NCBI GenBank assembly: GCA_037951165.1 | Contig: JBBDHG010000009.1 | Location: forward strand, 14,472,501-14,536,500 | From: Lophius americanus | Taxonomy: Eukaryota; Chordata; Actinopteri; Lophiiformes; Lophiidae | DNA: 64,000 bases | Direction of reading: 5' to 3' | In this document: positions 23,601 through 36,300 of the stretch, piece after piece | How positions within the stretch are numbered: the first letter of the stretch is position 1 | Layout of the letters: every line of letters starts with the position of its first letter | The notes under the pieces: generated by a model | The model's input: only the letters and a program-made list of their open reading frames with translations | Told to the model about the DNA's origin: nothing | Database searches by the model: none | Position numbers and translations under genes: made by a program

Positions 23601-26548
23601 GACTGGAAAAAGCGGGTCCAAAACTCCTTCTCCGTCAGGTTATGAGGAACGTTCTCAGTATACTTCTGCTTCACTGCAGGTGCAAATCAAGTTGATAGAA
23701 TATTAAACTAAAAATGTTTCTATGGAAACAATGATGGCAACTTTTAAGATGAACTGATTTACCTGCAGGGTAGGTTCTGAAGATGGATTCAATTATGTCA
23801 GCTGTCAGGTTATATCTCAAGCCATTGCAGCCATCTGTCTGAGGCCTAATGTCTGCCTGTAAGCATGGAAATTAAGTCCATTACCTTTAATCAGTATGTT
23901 GCTTGTACTTCAGTTCTCCATGTCAGCGTCTACGATGAAGCACAGGATTATGCTGCTTTACGATTCTCACCAGAAAGGCTCCAGATATACCAACTTCCTG
24001 TTTGTTGTGGTTTAGTGCGGGGCCTGTGTTCTTTGTGTCCCCTAACCGATTGGCCCAGAATTCATCAGCACTGATAACCTGGCTCACCACCAGGTCTTTA
24101 TATAACTGGAAAAGCAATGGGTCCTCTTGAAGCATCCTATAGGATCAAATTAAAGAACAGAATAAAATGAATTAAACTAGTAACAAATGAATTACCTAAA
24201 ACCCTCAAACATAAAATCCAAAGGTGATATTAATTTTAAATTTTCCCCTGTAATTCACCATTTAAAACCAGAAACCTCAGAGTGCATCTTGATGGACAAA
24301 ACAATAGAAACCAGTTTCTAATAAAATCAAAATATGGCAGTGCTGACCAGCAACTGTAATTACTCTAAACGCCCTAAAGATATGACCTCTCGTCTCCAAT
24401 TCACGCTGAAGTTTAGACAACCCGTGTTGGCTGGGACTTTTCAATGTTTTTCTAATTCACCCTTGTTTCCTCTATTTTCCTGTTTCATTTTTATTACAAT
24501 CTCAATACATTGTCATTGTTTTTATACTACAGAGCTGCTTCTCAGAGATTAGGTGAGGCACTGCATTTCTTGCTCCATCAGGCACATGACTATCGATGAA
24601 ATCCTATAAAGTTTGATGCCACTTTACTTTTGAATCTTGTTTACGAATTAAGACGAGATAATGATGAAACACAATTTACAATAATTTAGGATTTCAAAAC
24701 TCCTTGGATTGTTTGTCCGGCCTTAAGTCTAGGGCTGGATGATAAGAGCATTGTGCTCTTGATTCATGCCTCTGAAATTTCATTTTAGATGACCTAAACA
24801 TGCCCTTCTATTTATCGCCCTCAAAATTGAGAACACAGTATTACACCATGTGATGCAGAGCAGTAGAATCCGAGGGTACCAGTGACAGCAACAAAGCGAC
24901 CGATAAATTTGTAAAAAGAGACAGTAATAAAGACAGAATAAATGTAGAATAAAACTACATTAGCACAAAGAGAGAGGTATCCAATGAGTGTCACTGTTGT
25001 ATTATCTAAAAAACGGTTTGCACTCTGACATGTGGAAGATTTCTGAATTCAGAGAAGACGATTAAAGTCAAAAACATGTGCAGTACAAACATTATTGGCT
25101 GAAATAGCAATACCACAGGCAACAACAAGTGCGACATGAAAATATCAACAAAGAAAATTCCAGTCACCTGACCACACAGACCGTAATGTATTCAGCATTA
25201 AAAAACAGTCTCCCTTAACAACTGGACAAGGCGTCTGTGTTTTGGGCACAGGATACATTTGGCTCTAAGTAAGCGTCGAAGAAATTATAACTGTGTGCTA
25301 GTTAAAAAATGAAAGAGAATGTCAGGTCATCCGCATATGAGTTAAAGCTCAAAAACAAATAGGTCATGCAGAAAGACGAAGATCCTCTGAATGGCTCAAA
25401 AGGACTAAGCCTAGTCAAAGCCTTGGACTGAACCTCATTGAGATGTAGTGGTGGGATCTGAACCAGCAGGTTATTCTCACAAACTCTTTAATGTGGCTGC
25501 GATAAAATGCCAAATTTCTACAACAGTGTCAGAGAACTGATCTCCATTTAGTAAAAGTATTTGCTTGCAATTGTTTAAGCTAGAGGTGAAATTCCTGTTA
25601 CTAAGTTCAAAGGGAGAACAACTTTTCACACTGGGCATTGTATTGGATAAAAATTTTCCACCTCAAACAAAAACCCACTAAAAACGAGTACTTTGTGTTG
25701 TGCTCAGGTTGCCGTTTGTTTTTTGAGTAAAATTTTATTTGAAGATCTGACACAGTTATGTTTGACAAACATACACATACAAAACGGAAAATACTGAATA
25801 AATGTCTTTGGACACTTTTTCCAAACACCGCACGAGCTTGAGAAAAGTCAATGTTTCCTCTGTTTTCAGTTAGATATAAACTGACTAGAAATAACTTAAG
25901 AAACATGACACTTGCAATGATGTGAATCAGTGTTTATTAGTTTTTGTTAATTTATGGAACAGAGGAATATCTTATATGAGGCTTTGGTTGGACAGACACT
26001 ATATGTCAGAAAGAGAAATCTATTGTTGGTTTGGCATTCCGTGCTATTTCTGCCATATAGGAAACGTCAGAGACCAACCAGACTTAATTTTAATTAAACC
26101 AGCAGAGTTTTACCTGTTTTTCTCCTCCAGTTCCTTGTTGGCTTTCTTCTTGAACTTGGGCAGCAGTTGCTGTAGCAGTTCTTTGGCTGCATCTCTGTCT
26201 TTGAGTGCACTGATCTCATTGGAAAAGTGGAATGTGGTGCTATCACCGGTATGAAGAACCAGCTGAAGCTGAATTTTGGCTTTACCATCTGGACTGATTT
26301 TCTGACCTGTACGGAGCAAAGAGCAGCTTTAAAACACCTAACAACACTTGATTATATTAGCCCGACCTGTATATTGGTAGTATGTCATACTCACAGCGAA
26401 TATCGGCATACAGGTGACTGACTGTGAAGCGATCTTTGCCTTCTGCTCCCCAGGCTATACGTTCGGCCATCAGGTACAATGTACCATCCTGTTTCCTCTG
26501 GCGAACCTTTTTCACGACCAGCAGCACCTCCTCTGATAGTGATGCCAT
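20699..26548 (-). CDS. gtf2h1: TFIIH core subunit p62 (GTF2H1), complete, 14 coding exons
   Basis: Exons: 26395-26548, 26114-26306, 23971-24136, 23763-23856, 23524-23673, 23281-23360, 23030-23160, 22863-22950, 22683-22771, 22029-22146, 21842-21932, 21386-21501, 20868-20960, 20699-20785. They total 1,650 nt, i.e. 549 aa (human about 548). The N-terminal PH domain (about residues 1-105: EEVLLVVKKVRQRKQDG, LYLMAERIAWG) binds acidic tails of XPC/TFIIE and activators. The BSD region follows (LVVSQVISADEFWANR; PHNLTEKEFWTRFFQSHYFH). The C-terminus ([20 protein letters not shown]) anchors p62 in core TFIIH, which opens promoters and lesions in nucleotide excision repair. Conservation with human is very high in all parts except the short 180-250 bp exons around 22683-22950. 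The start is fixed by homology. The 5' UTR exon was not resolved. Confidence 0.96.
25375..25790 (+). mobile_element. Decayed Tc1/mariner-like fragment in gtf2h1 intron 2
   Basis: It covers the same transposase C-terminal portion as the copy at 4650: atggctcaaaaggactaag, ccttggactgaacctcat, atgtggctgc, then the non-coding end (ctcaggttgccgtttg, gaagatctgacacag). Frames are broken. The orientation is opposite to gtf2h1. Confidence 0.6.
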
Positions 26549-29495
26549 GTTTTTAACCTATAACTGACGGAGGAGCGTACAGACTGTCGCGGAGTGAATT
26601 ATCATACACAGTATCACTGGTACATATATAAATAAGAAATGTGTTAAACATAAATTTAACGTTGCTACTTAACTACTTAATACTTAAAACTGGCACCATT
26701 AAAGACGTTAATATAAAGGGTACACAGATGAAGATATTACTCACGTTGCATGAAATTTAAAAAAGAAACTGGTCGATTGCGCAAAAACGAGCAATTCCAC
26801 ACATCTTCAAAGTCATTTATTCTCTTCTGGGCATTGCGAACAACACTCAAGCAAGGCTCTATGCGGTTGATGGTTTTATTACGTACACTTAGCAAACAAG
26901 GAGCTAATGTTAACAGTCAGGAGGACCGAAGCCTTAAGGAAAAGTCGGAAATAAACTTATTTTACCTCGAAATAATTCGTCGCTTTGATACGCTGATTTA
27001 CTTTAACACATTATCTCAAATTAATTAGTTTGAGAACATAAAAAACATCCAGAATTAATAATATTAAACAGAAATGTGACTACTGTTAACAGTGTGCGCC
27101 AGAACCCGACTCCAGCGTCGCCATGATTGCTAGGCAGTGTGTTACACTGAAAGAGTGCCGGCCGGACAGAGCGGCAAAGATTCAGTTCCGCCTAGATCCT
27201 GCTGAACTATATGCTGCATAACTTCGATGACATTTAAATGAAAGTTTCACATTGACAAACATATCACTTGTATGCATTATTGATATTGATAATGAACAAA
27301 AATATTATATTAACATTTGAAACTTGTTGAAAAAGCATTTTATAAAAACTGTTAAATATTTTGCTTAATTTTTGAGTCATTCCAGAATTCAATCATCAAT
27401 TATTTCTAAAAATGGCTCCTTAATTTGACTATTTTCGTTATGTATTTAAGAATTCAAACTATCAAATTATTGGATTCGTCCAACTCAGGCATCAAAAGTA
27501 AACATTTTATTAATTTTATTTGTTGTGTGCTATGTATGGCGCAATTTAATTATTTTTCAATATTGTTCCTTTACCATTGCAAGGAAAGTCACATTCATTC
27601 CAAATAACCATTCAATTTCAGAAATGACTCGATTTAAGTTAACTTACCAACTTTTATCTATCTTAACAAACTTTTCAATAGTGACACATTTCATTTGACT
27701 AATTTTAGTATTTATTTTCAAATATTTGCTTAAATACATTATGTATAAAATTATTCAAACTTTTAAAAGGACAATCGGTCATTTCTTGTATGCTGAGAAA
27801 GTAAGTTACTATTATTTTTAATAAAAATAAATTGGAAATGGGGTTGAAATTAGAGTAACGGGGTTAAATAGATACATTACATTTGCGGGGGGAACTAACT
27901 ACCAATAACTAACATTAACTGTCAATTCAGTGACCCTTATTGTAAAGTGTTACCAATGATTTAAATAAAGTGTAATTTATTTTTGGTTAATAAATTCATC
28001 TAAGTAGTTGTTGCAACCCTAACACATTTTGGGGTACTTGTTGTAAATAAAAGTTAATTTATATGATCTGTAAAATACTAGACTGAAGGAGACACAACTT
28101 TGTTACTCTAATCGCAGTAAAAGGGTTGCAGTTAACAGGGTTGCGAATCAATGCTAGTGTTAGAAAAAACTTACTTCTGCAAATAAACAAATAAATAAAT
28201 TTGTCTTATTCTGATAATTTGTTTAACAGGGTTGCATGATATTTAAAATGTATTTAACCTGTTTTATTTGATATTCAATTTGGTCATCAAGTACGTGGGA
28301 CAAGAGAAAAATGGCTGTTAGTGGGTGTTTGAGAGTTATTTGCTATTTTAAAAAAATTTTGGAAATACGTTTTCTGCAAATATATTTTTTAATGTCTCAA
28401 GACAGGAATTATATAATTCAAACTGAATATTTTAGTATATTGTACTTGGCTTATTTGAAAATTCATGGTTGGGACAGAAATTGTCCTCCAGTTCTAGAAT
28501 GACCAATTTATGTTTAGTGATTGCAATGATACTATTACTGTATAAATATTTAAGTCTATGTTCCTGCTAGACATATCAATTAGACGGGAAACACGGGTGG
28601 GAGGCAGTGTACACCCTGCCTCCCAAAACAACCATTCGCTATGTCCCTACGGACAATTTAAAGAGTCACCATTGCTATATTGCATGATGTTAGACTGTGG
28701 GAGGAAGCTGGAGTACCTGGAGGGAACCCACGCTGACACAGGGAGAACATGCAAAACTCCAAACAGAAAGCCCAGAGTTGGATATGAACCCACATTCTCC
28801 TCGATGTGAGGAAACGGCGCTACCTACTGCGCTACAGTCTGCCCCTTGGGAATTAAACCATACCAAAAACCTAATGCACAAATAAGGGTTTGATAGAATA
28901 GCTATTAAAAACAATTAACATTTGCTTTGAAAATTTTTTATTTTAAAAGTGATTATTAGAGGTTGACCAAGGAAAAATGATTATATATTCGCTGAAGCTA
29001 AGATTCTCTCCTCACTAGAGACACATTAAGAAGTTACATCATCAGCAAAGAAAAAAACAGTTAAGTATCATCTGAAAACCTGATGTTAAGTTGTACACGT
29101 CAGATATTTAATCACTTAATTCATACCTATGTTTCAAATCTTTCACAGTTTTACACAAATAACATTGCATTTCCCCCTGAGCTAAAACAGTGGAAGAAGG
29201 AAAGGAAGGAAGGAAAAGAAACACCATCTCAGACTGAAAGCACCAGTGTATGATTTGCCAAGGACCAAGACCAACTTCTTCAAAGGCTAAAAGAGCCACT
29301 ATAACACAAAAGTTATCACAGGCCGCAGTGTAGGACTGCCTCACTCACATGAAATGAGAACATGAAAACAAGTCTTATCAATATACGAAGGGCGAATTCT
29401 CAGTGAAGGAGACGTGAGACCACAACATCTCGCCTGCTTTGTTATCTGCTAACTTGTTTGCCCTTATTTCCTTATTTCCTGTCCAATGGTTTCCG
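26549..29495. other. Intergenic region between gtf2h1 and mucin A
   Basis: It contains the unresolved gtf2h1 5' end. CpG-bearing sequence lies just upstream of the start codon and again at 27085-27200, where GGCCGGC and, on minus, ATGGCGACGCTGGAGTCG occur. One SINE lies at 28585-28847. The remainder (27250-28550) is very AT-rich with no recognised feature. Confidence 0.5.
28585..28847 (-). mobile_element. tRNA-derived SINE
   Basis: On the minus strand a tRNA-like head (TAGCGCAGTAGGTAGCGCC, then GTGGGTTCATATCC) leads into a body common in fish genomes: gcatgttctccctgtgtc, gcgtgggttccctccagg, cttcctcccacagtct, ggtgactctttaaattgtcc. All parts are visible, with scattered mutations. Confidence 0.85.
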
Positions 29496-30346
29496 TTATT
29501 CCGAGGTGTTCTTAGAACATTCAGCAACTTTGCATTCACATTTGTCAACCGCTAGGTAGGAGTGCTTTATCCGGCTGCCGTCAGAGCATGTCATCTCCAC
29601 CTCTTTCTCACTGGTGGCACTTTCTTTACAGCAAGAGCAAGAGTGCATCAGACTATTGGTCCCTGCATAATACCTGGAAATAGAAAGGTTTCAGAGGAGA
29701 TCAGTGTTAGTCCCTTGTTATTCGCCTACAGTACACAGTAACCGTCCTATACAGCGCTTACATTGATGAGGACGGTCCACAGGATCCCACACAGGCTATC
29801 ATTTCAACTGGTTCATCCGACGTACAGTTCTCTGTGTGTACATAAGTGGTGTTGCGGATCATTTTACAGTCGTGACGAGGAGTACCTGGGAATGAAACAT
29901 GAGCAGGTTGCCAATCTATTACTTTTAAATATATTGTAATTTCAATTTTTTCACGAATACTTACACTTTTTGCAACAACCATTGATGTCACTGTACTCTG
30001 TTCCCTGTAATATAGATCACATAAATTACATAACATATACAAATAAACAATTCTGACAGACATAAAATAAATTTTCTCTCAGTTTGTTTAGCACATGTGG
30101 TATATGTAAGTCCCTTATATTTCATATATCTCTATCTACGTTAACTCTTAGTGTCTGATCTGTTTTGTGAGATAAACATTGATTGAGATGTTCCTTACTC
30201 CTTTGGATCATACTCACAGGGATACAGTTCTCTGGGTCAAACTCAGAACATGTTGTTTGGTTTCTGAAGGTTATGAAATCATCCTTCACTTTTTGGCATT
30301 CATACTTGGTACAGTTGTCATTTGGTGGTGACCAAGAATGAGAAGG
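29496..30346 (-). other. Mucin A C-terminal cystine knot (CTCK)
   Basis: Exons 30218-30346, 29965-30004, 29762-29885 and 29496-29673. Cys pattern: NGCCKKC, CKMIRNTTYVHTENC, ACVGSCG, SLMHSCSCC, DKCECKVAEC, stop. In vWF and mucins this knot makes the first dimer bonds in the ER. The protein ends soon after the last knot Cys (SKNTSE). Confidence 0.92.
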
Positions 30347-33300
30347 CTGTCAGGTATGTTTTAGAAAGTCAATCAGTTAATATAAAACATTCTGACTGGC
30401 ACCACAATTTCACTGACTCTCAATGTCTTTCCATTTCATACACTCACTTCAATAATCACAGGAGAACTGAAGCCTGGGAAGTCCAAAATACAGCTTGTCT
30501 TTTCACATGACCCACAACATTGTCCAGGTTGGGTCTTATACACCTGGCCCTAATAAAATGCATGAACCACAATGGTAAATTTGTTATATTTAGGTTATAT
30601 ATTATGTTAATATAGATTTATCCAAATAACAAAGTTGTTGGATAGTTTTAAGAGATTTACTACGCTGTATTTAGCAGCCTTTCAAGTTGAGCATAATGAA
30701 GGATCTAATAGAATATCAGTCCAATATTAACAAGAAAATATATAATATATACGTACCTCTGGACAATTTGGTTCACACTTTTCCAAAGTACAGACAACAG
30801 TGTTCAAGTTGCTGTCGGGATCCTGAGTTTCATCGCAGATGCAGAACTCACATAGGCTTTTGATGATATTCGTACCAGGCTATAAATAACAACATGCAAA
30901 GTCTGACTCAATTTCATAGAAACGCCATTAAATCAAATGACCCTCAGGTCTGACACCAAGGTGAAATTACGAAAGAACTCTAATATCTCATGAAGCATAC
31001 TAAAAAGCATACTTAGCAAGACTTTCCTAAACACAATCTATGGACTCATACATAAATAATCCCTATCAGTCATCACTGATGATCCACTACAGCTGTGCGG
31101 CAGTATCTGTATTTATGACTATTTAGCTGTGAAGTTACACAGCATCAGCTCTTCTGGAACAAGGTAGTTGAAGGCTGAGATTCATTTATCCGTTGGCGAA
31201 TACCGATTTTTTTGAATCGGTAGCTCCGAAGATGACAATCTGAATGAAACTCAACAACCTGCTACCATTTTCAAGTATTTGCTTACTGCTCCTTTAAATG
31301 GTGTTTAACAATTGCCACAGACAAATCATACAATGTTTACCTTCAGATTATATTCTTATAATCTAATTATTACTTTTTATTTATATAAATAAAATATTAA
31401 TAATTCGGAATGAACAGCATTCTGAATTTAAATATGGCAAAGGCTTGGTTTTAATGGAGCATATTCTAAATATATGAAATACATTACTCCTTACCTGATA
31501 CTCAGTATTATTGAAGACACAGACACCCTTGGGGACTGGATTAAAAGAAATAGTAAAATAGGATCACATTTAAAGGCTATGCTTTGCTTAGCTTTAGGTC
31601 TTTCAAACAACAATACTCCTGAGTAAATGTAATTGAAATCTAAATGCAAAGCTTACCACAGGTGTAAGAGGGGCAACAGTTGTCATTTGAGACGGAGATA
31701 TCCAGCTCAAATCCAGAATTGCATTTTGGTGCTGGCAAACAGCGATTCTTATCACATTCTGTAGGTTGAAGGTGAGACATTTCCACAGTTGGTGTTCATA
31801 ACATAGAAAAAAAATTGTTTGATACAGTAACTGAAACTATTATTGCTTTCATACAGGCATTCACTTGTTAGAGCACCTGGATGGAAAATGGGACTTCTAT
31901 TTGTAAAAACTATATATTATATTAGCAGAAAGCGACACAAACAAGAACTGCTACACACCATTCCTTTTGTTTATTTTTCCCACGTTTTATTCATATAAAT
32001 TGATTAAATAATCCTCCTTTGCTGCATTTTTAACCAGAGACTAGTGTTTGTGATGATGGTAGGGCCTAGTACTTCCATTAAGACAGTATATGTTTCTTAG
32101 AGCATATTTATAATCACTCCCTTGCGTATCAGAAATTCTTGATAAATGCTTTATATTTTTATTTTCATACACATCGGAGGTAATGTATTTGTGAGTGATA
32201 GATCAACAGAAAATAGGTCAACTTGGTGTTGGGAGACAAAGATATCCTGACTTATGCAATTCAAAAACCCTATAGTCAAACACTTCTGCTAAATACCTGC
32301 ATTTTGTTTGAGATTTTTTTGTAATGTTTTCGTTACTTAATTCCAAGTGCTTAAGTAGCTATCACAAGGGGGCGCTCTGTTGCCACTCCATTAGATAAAC
32401 CTAGCCAAAATAAATGCAATCAAATATGGCTGTCCTGCATATTAAAATGGACCTTTCTGTTTGGTCACAATGTTTAATCTTTATAGGTATTTCTGTATTA
32501 GAGATTGTCGATTCCAATGTTTGAATATTTTGGAGGTCACACTTTGTGGTGTTGTTGCTGTTGTATCTATTATTCTGTCCACCCCAGTTAAATCACTGCG
32601 GGAAACAGTGCGGTGTCGGAAAATTCAATTCATTATATCTTTCATGGTGGGAGAACATATTGCAGGACAGACTGCATTAGTTTTGGCTCGGTTTTCCTTA
32701 AACTAGTGTAATTTCTACTAAGCTCTAGCGGAATATAAGAAAAACATCTACAACACACAACATAAGTATATATGATGAGTGAAACGATGTGTGTTCATTT
32801 CTTTCAGTGTTGAAACATCACATGTGTTTGTGTGTATGTTCTTTTTAATCACTCACCACATAACGGTATCTGACAGCAGTCCACAGTGTGGTTCACCAAC
32901 ATCTCACCCTCTTCAGTACAGGCTACTGGCTCTTTAGGAGGACATGTGCGATGCTTGCACTGAACACTCTGAGTGTCATTATCACAAATGCATTGATGAC
33001 AGCCACTTTGCCAAGTTTCTCCAAGCTGTTTGAAACAGTGTCAGTGTCATTACAGAAGTCAAAGCACTGCAGCTACTGATAACTGTTCATCTAGTTTACC
33101 TGTTTAGGTAGGCCGTCCGGTCCAGTGCAACCTTAAAAAAAAAAAAAAAATCAATTAAGCCCCATATTTATAAATTCACGTGAAATGTATTGTTTTTCCA
33201 CAAGATAAAATGCCCTTACAGGTGGAGACACACATGTCAGAAATTTGGTTGAACAATATCATCCCCTCTGGGCAGAAACATCCCTCGCTGAATTCACTGC

Positions 33301-36300
33301 AGTCGTGGTCGTTATTTCCCTCCGGGCATTGTTGTGTATACTTGTCATTGTATCTAAACGAGAGGACAAGTTATGGCGGATAACACTAAACCATTTCTGG
33401 AATCAACAATATCACTACATATGGCATTCATTTCCTTCATTCATTTCTGGTCATATTGAATGACAGATGATCCAGGCGGAAATATTTTAACTAACTAGTT
33501 GAACTGCTATTACTACAACTACAGCTTCAGCGAAGAATTTCTCAACCAACATTGTTTGTCTTAAGAGACTGAATCCTACTAACATTTTCCTCCAGTGCCA
33601 TCATGAGATTGATATTTGTGTGTTTTAAAAAAAATTGAAATGTCTCTAGACAATAGGAAGGGTTGCGACACCAGTTAGTGGAGAAATGTCCAAATCTCTC
33701 ACGAACTGTTGAAATAAATTTGTCAAAGTTTGATCAAAATTCCTGCAAAGCAATTCAAACTTGGGTTTATTCTGATGGGTAATTGCAAATTGCAAATTGG
33801 TAATTTGGCAGATATTATGATAGTGCACATTACTGCTTTAAGGATGTCCAATTCAAACGTATGGTTATATCATGTGTTGCTTTGGGTCTGCTCATCTTTT
33901 CAAGTGAGGATCCGGACTTAAATTCCATTCCACGATGAAAAAACGTCAAGTTCAAGTTATTAACAGAAATGATCAGATTCTGGACAATATACAATAGGCA
34001 AAACAAACTATAATTAAAAATAATCGCTTGGCTGTCCAGAAACTGAACCAAGGCCTCATTTAGATGTTAAGTCACTTATTCAGACAACTATTTATCATTC
34101 ATGCTTGACCCTCCTCACTTTGTTACAATGGTTGCTCTTTGGCCTTAAGCTGACCACCATAGGAGACAATGTGGGTCATGATGTCACTTCTATAAACATA
34201 TGGCAATTCCTATAAATTTTTGTTAATATGTTTATTGGAAGTAGACAATATAGTAATTTCAAATTCAAATTGATGGCCGTGGTAAACATTCCTGCTTAAA
34301 ATCGTTTTATTCTTGATTAAAATAAAAGCTTCTGACATAATTCAATTCAAAGCTCTTCTAATAGCATTGAGTGATTACCTTGCATTGCATGTTGATTGAA
34401 GAGTTGACCCGCAAGGTTTGTAGACTTTATTTTCAGGACATTTATATTCTGCATAAGAGATAAGAGATATAAATCTCCAAATGATGAAAACATATGAACA
34501 TCTGTAAAAACTTTCCTTTCTCCTTGAAACATAATCTCCTACCACACAGTCCGTTTGTAGTATTCCTCCAGTCTACACAGAAAAGTTCGTCAGCACATGC
34601 TATTGCATAGGCCTCCAGACTGGAGCAACCAATGGAGGTGTTTGTCAAGGCGCACACATCAAATTTACAGCCCTCATAAAAGCTTTCTGGTGAGATGCTT
34701 TTGTGGCATTCTTCAAACACACTTAAAGCACAAAGATTAGATGGTTGTTAATTCATAATAATCCACCATCAATCTGTTCAGTATGAATTCACATATTGTT
34801 TTCATGTTTTTCCTGTAAATTCCCACCTGCTTAGCAGGATGTCACATATGCCAGGTTCGCAGGGCTCTGGTGAAGGGTTTACTGTAGGAGTTGGCCCCTC
34901 ACAATATGGCTTTCTCTTATCTGATACGAGCCAATGGTTTGCCATCTCAAAACACGAGGGCGGAAGGTAGCCTGTTGGCAGTCTGCAGTCGTTTCCCCTG
35001 TTATTGTCACAGTTGCCTTGTGAAAGTGAAAGTTTAACATGGCAAAGATTAAAAACCATGGTTTACATGCCACAACCCTATTCTATGTATTTATACCAGG
35101 AGCAAATCCTCTCACCACACTGTCCCTCTGTGTTGTTTTTGAAAAGTGAAAATGGCAACTCAACGGAGAAAAAAAGTCCTTTGAAAATCACTATTGCTTC
35201 AATTGCTGGGATTTTCAACATCAGCTCAATTCCTGTGCTTTTTATGATGAAGTCATCATTGGAGTAGGTTGGGAATACCTGCTTGCCGTTGACGTAGACC
35301 TAAACAAGCGCAACAATGTCTCGGTGAAACATTTTTACAGTAATCATCACGATGGAAAATAGATTTTTAATATATTTGAGTAGAATTGCTCAAGTACATT
35401 ATCACAGTTTATTTATTTAACATTTACCTTATTTTCGGTCTTGGGGATTCTCTCCAGTTCAAGAATAACCTTGTAGTCTTTGTAATATATGTTCAGGGCT
35501 TTAACACATGTCACAGTTCCAGAAGCATCGCAGTTTTCATTGTCTATATGAATACTAAAATTGTGTCGAGGAATGATCTCTTTGACCAAGACATACGTGC
35601 AGTTTTTCTGGAAGCTGTAGTATTGGCCATCAAATGTCACATAGTGAGGATCTCCCCAGCCGTAGCAAACACCTGTCGATATCACATTGATGTAGCTTTG
35701 AGATTTACATCCAAGAAAAACTGAATTTTATATAGTTAACCTTTCAGTTTTTTAGTTTTAAGATGCTGCTTTAATGTCACATTTCTTAATTCTTTCATGT
35801 GCACTTACATTTGCATTCATAGTGGAAGCAGCAGCCCCTTTCTTCATAAATCTTAACTGGAGGGCGCCCATTTTCACACACAGGTTCAGTCACAGGTTCA
35901 CACGTCACATATTCTGTTATCAATCTTCCATGTTCACATCTTTCAGTGGTGCAGTTGCCTGATGTCCAGGTTTCACCGTCCTGTGACGTCATACATAAAC
36001 TTTTGTAATTAATGTAATGGAGGGAACAAGTAAATAACATGAATCAAATGCATGTTATATTTTTCAAATTTTGGGAGTTAACTTTTTACATTTCCACCTA
36101 TTTTTACTGTGCCAGCACTGTGAGTTGTAAAATGATACAACAACAATAATAAGTTTAAAAATAAATGAGCAAACCGATTGCCTCGAAATATCCAAGTTAT
36201 GGTAGTCCGCCAATTTAAGTGGTTAAGGTTAAATACATTTATTTCAGCTTTTACAGCTTGATAAGACTTATACTAATTAATTTCCGCATTCATTTTGGGG

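Noticed and set aside
35981..35999. Alternative upstream acceptor for the mucin A D4 lead exon
   Set aside because: The preceding exon ends in phase 0 at 37167, which fits only the acceptor before 35980; the alternative would shift the frame.
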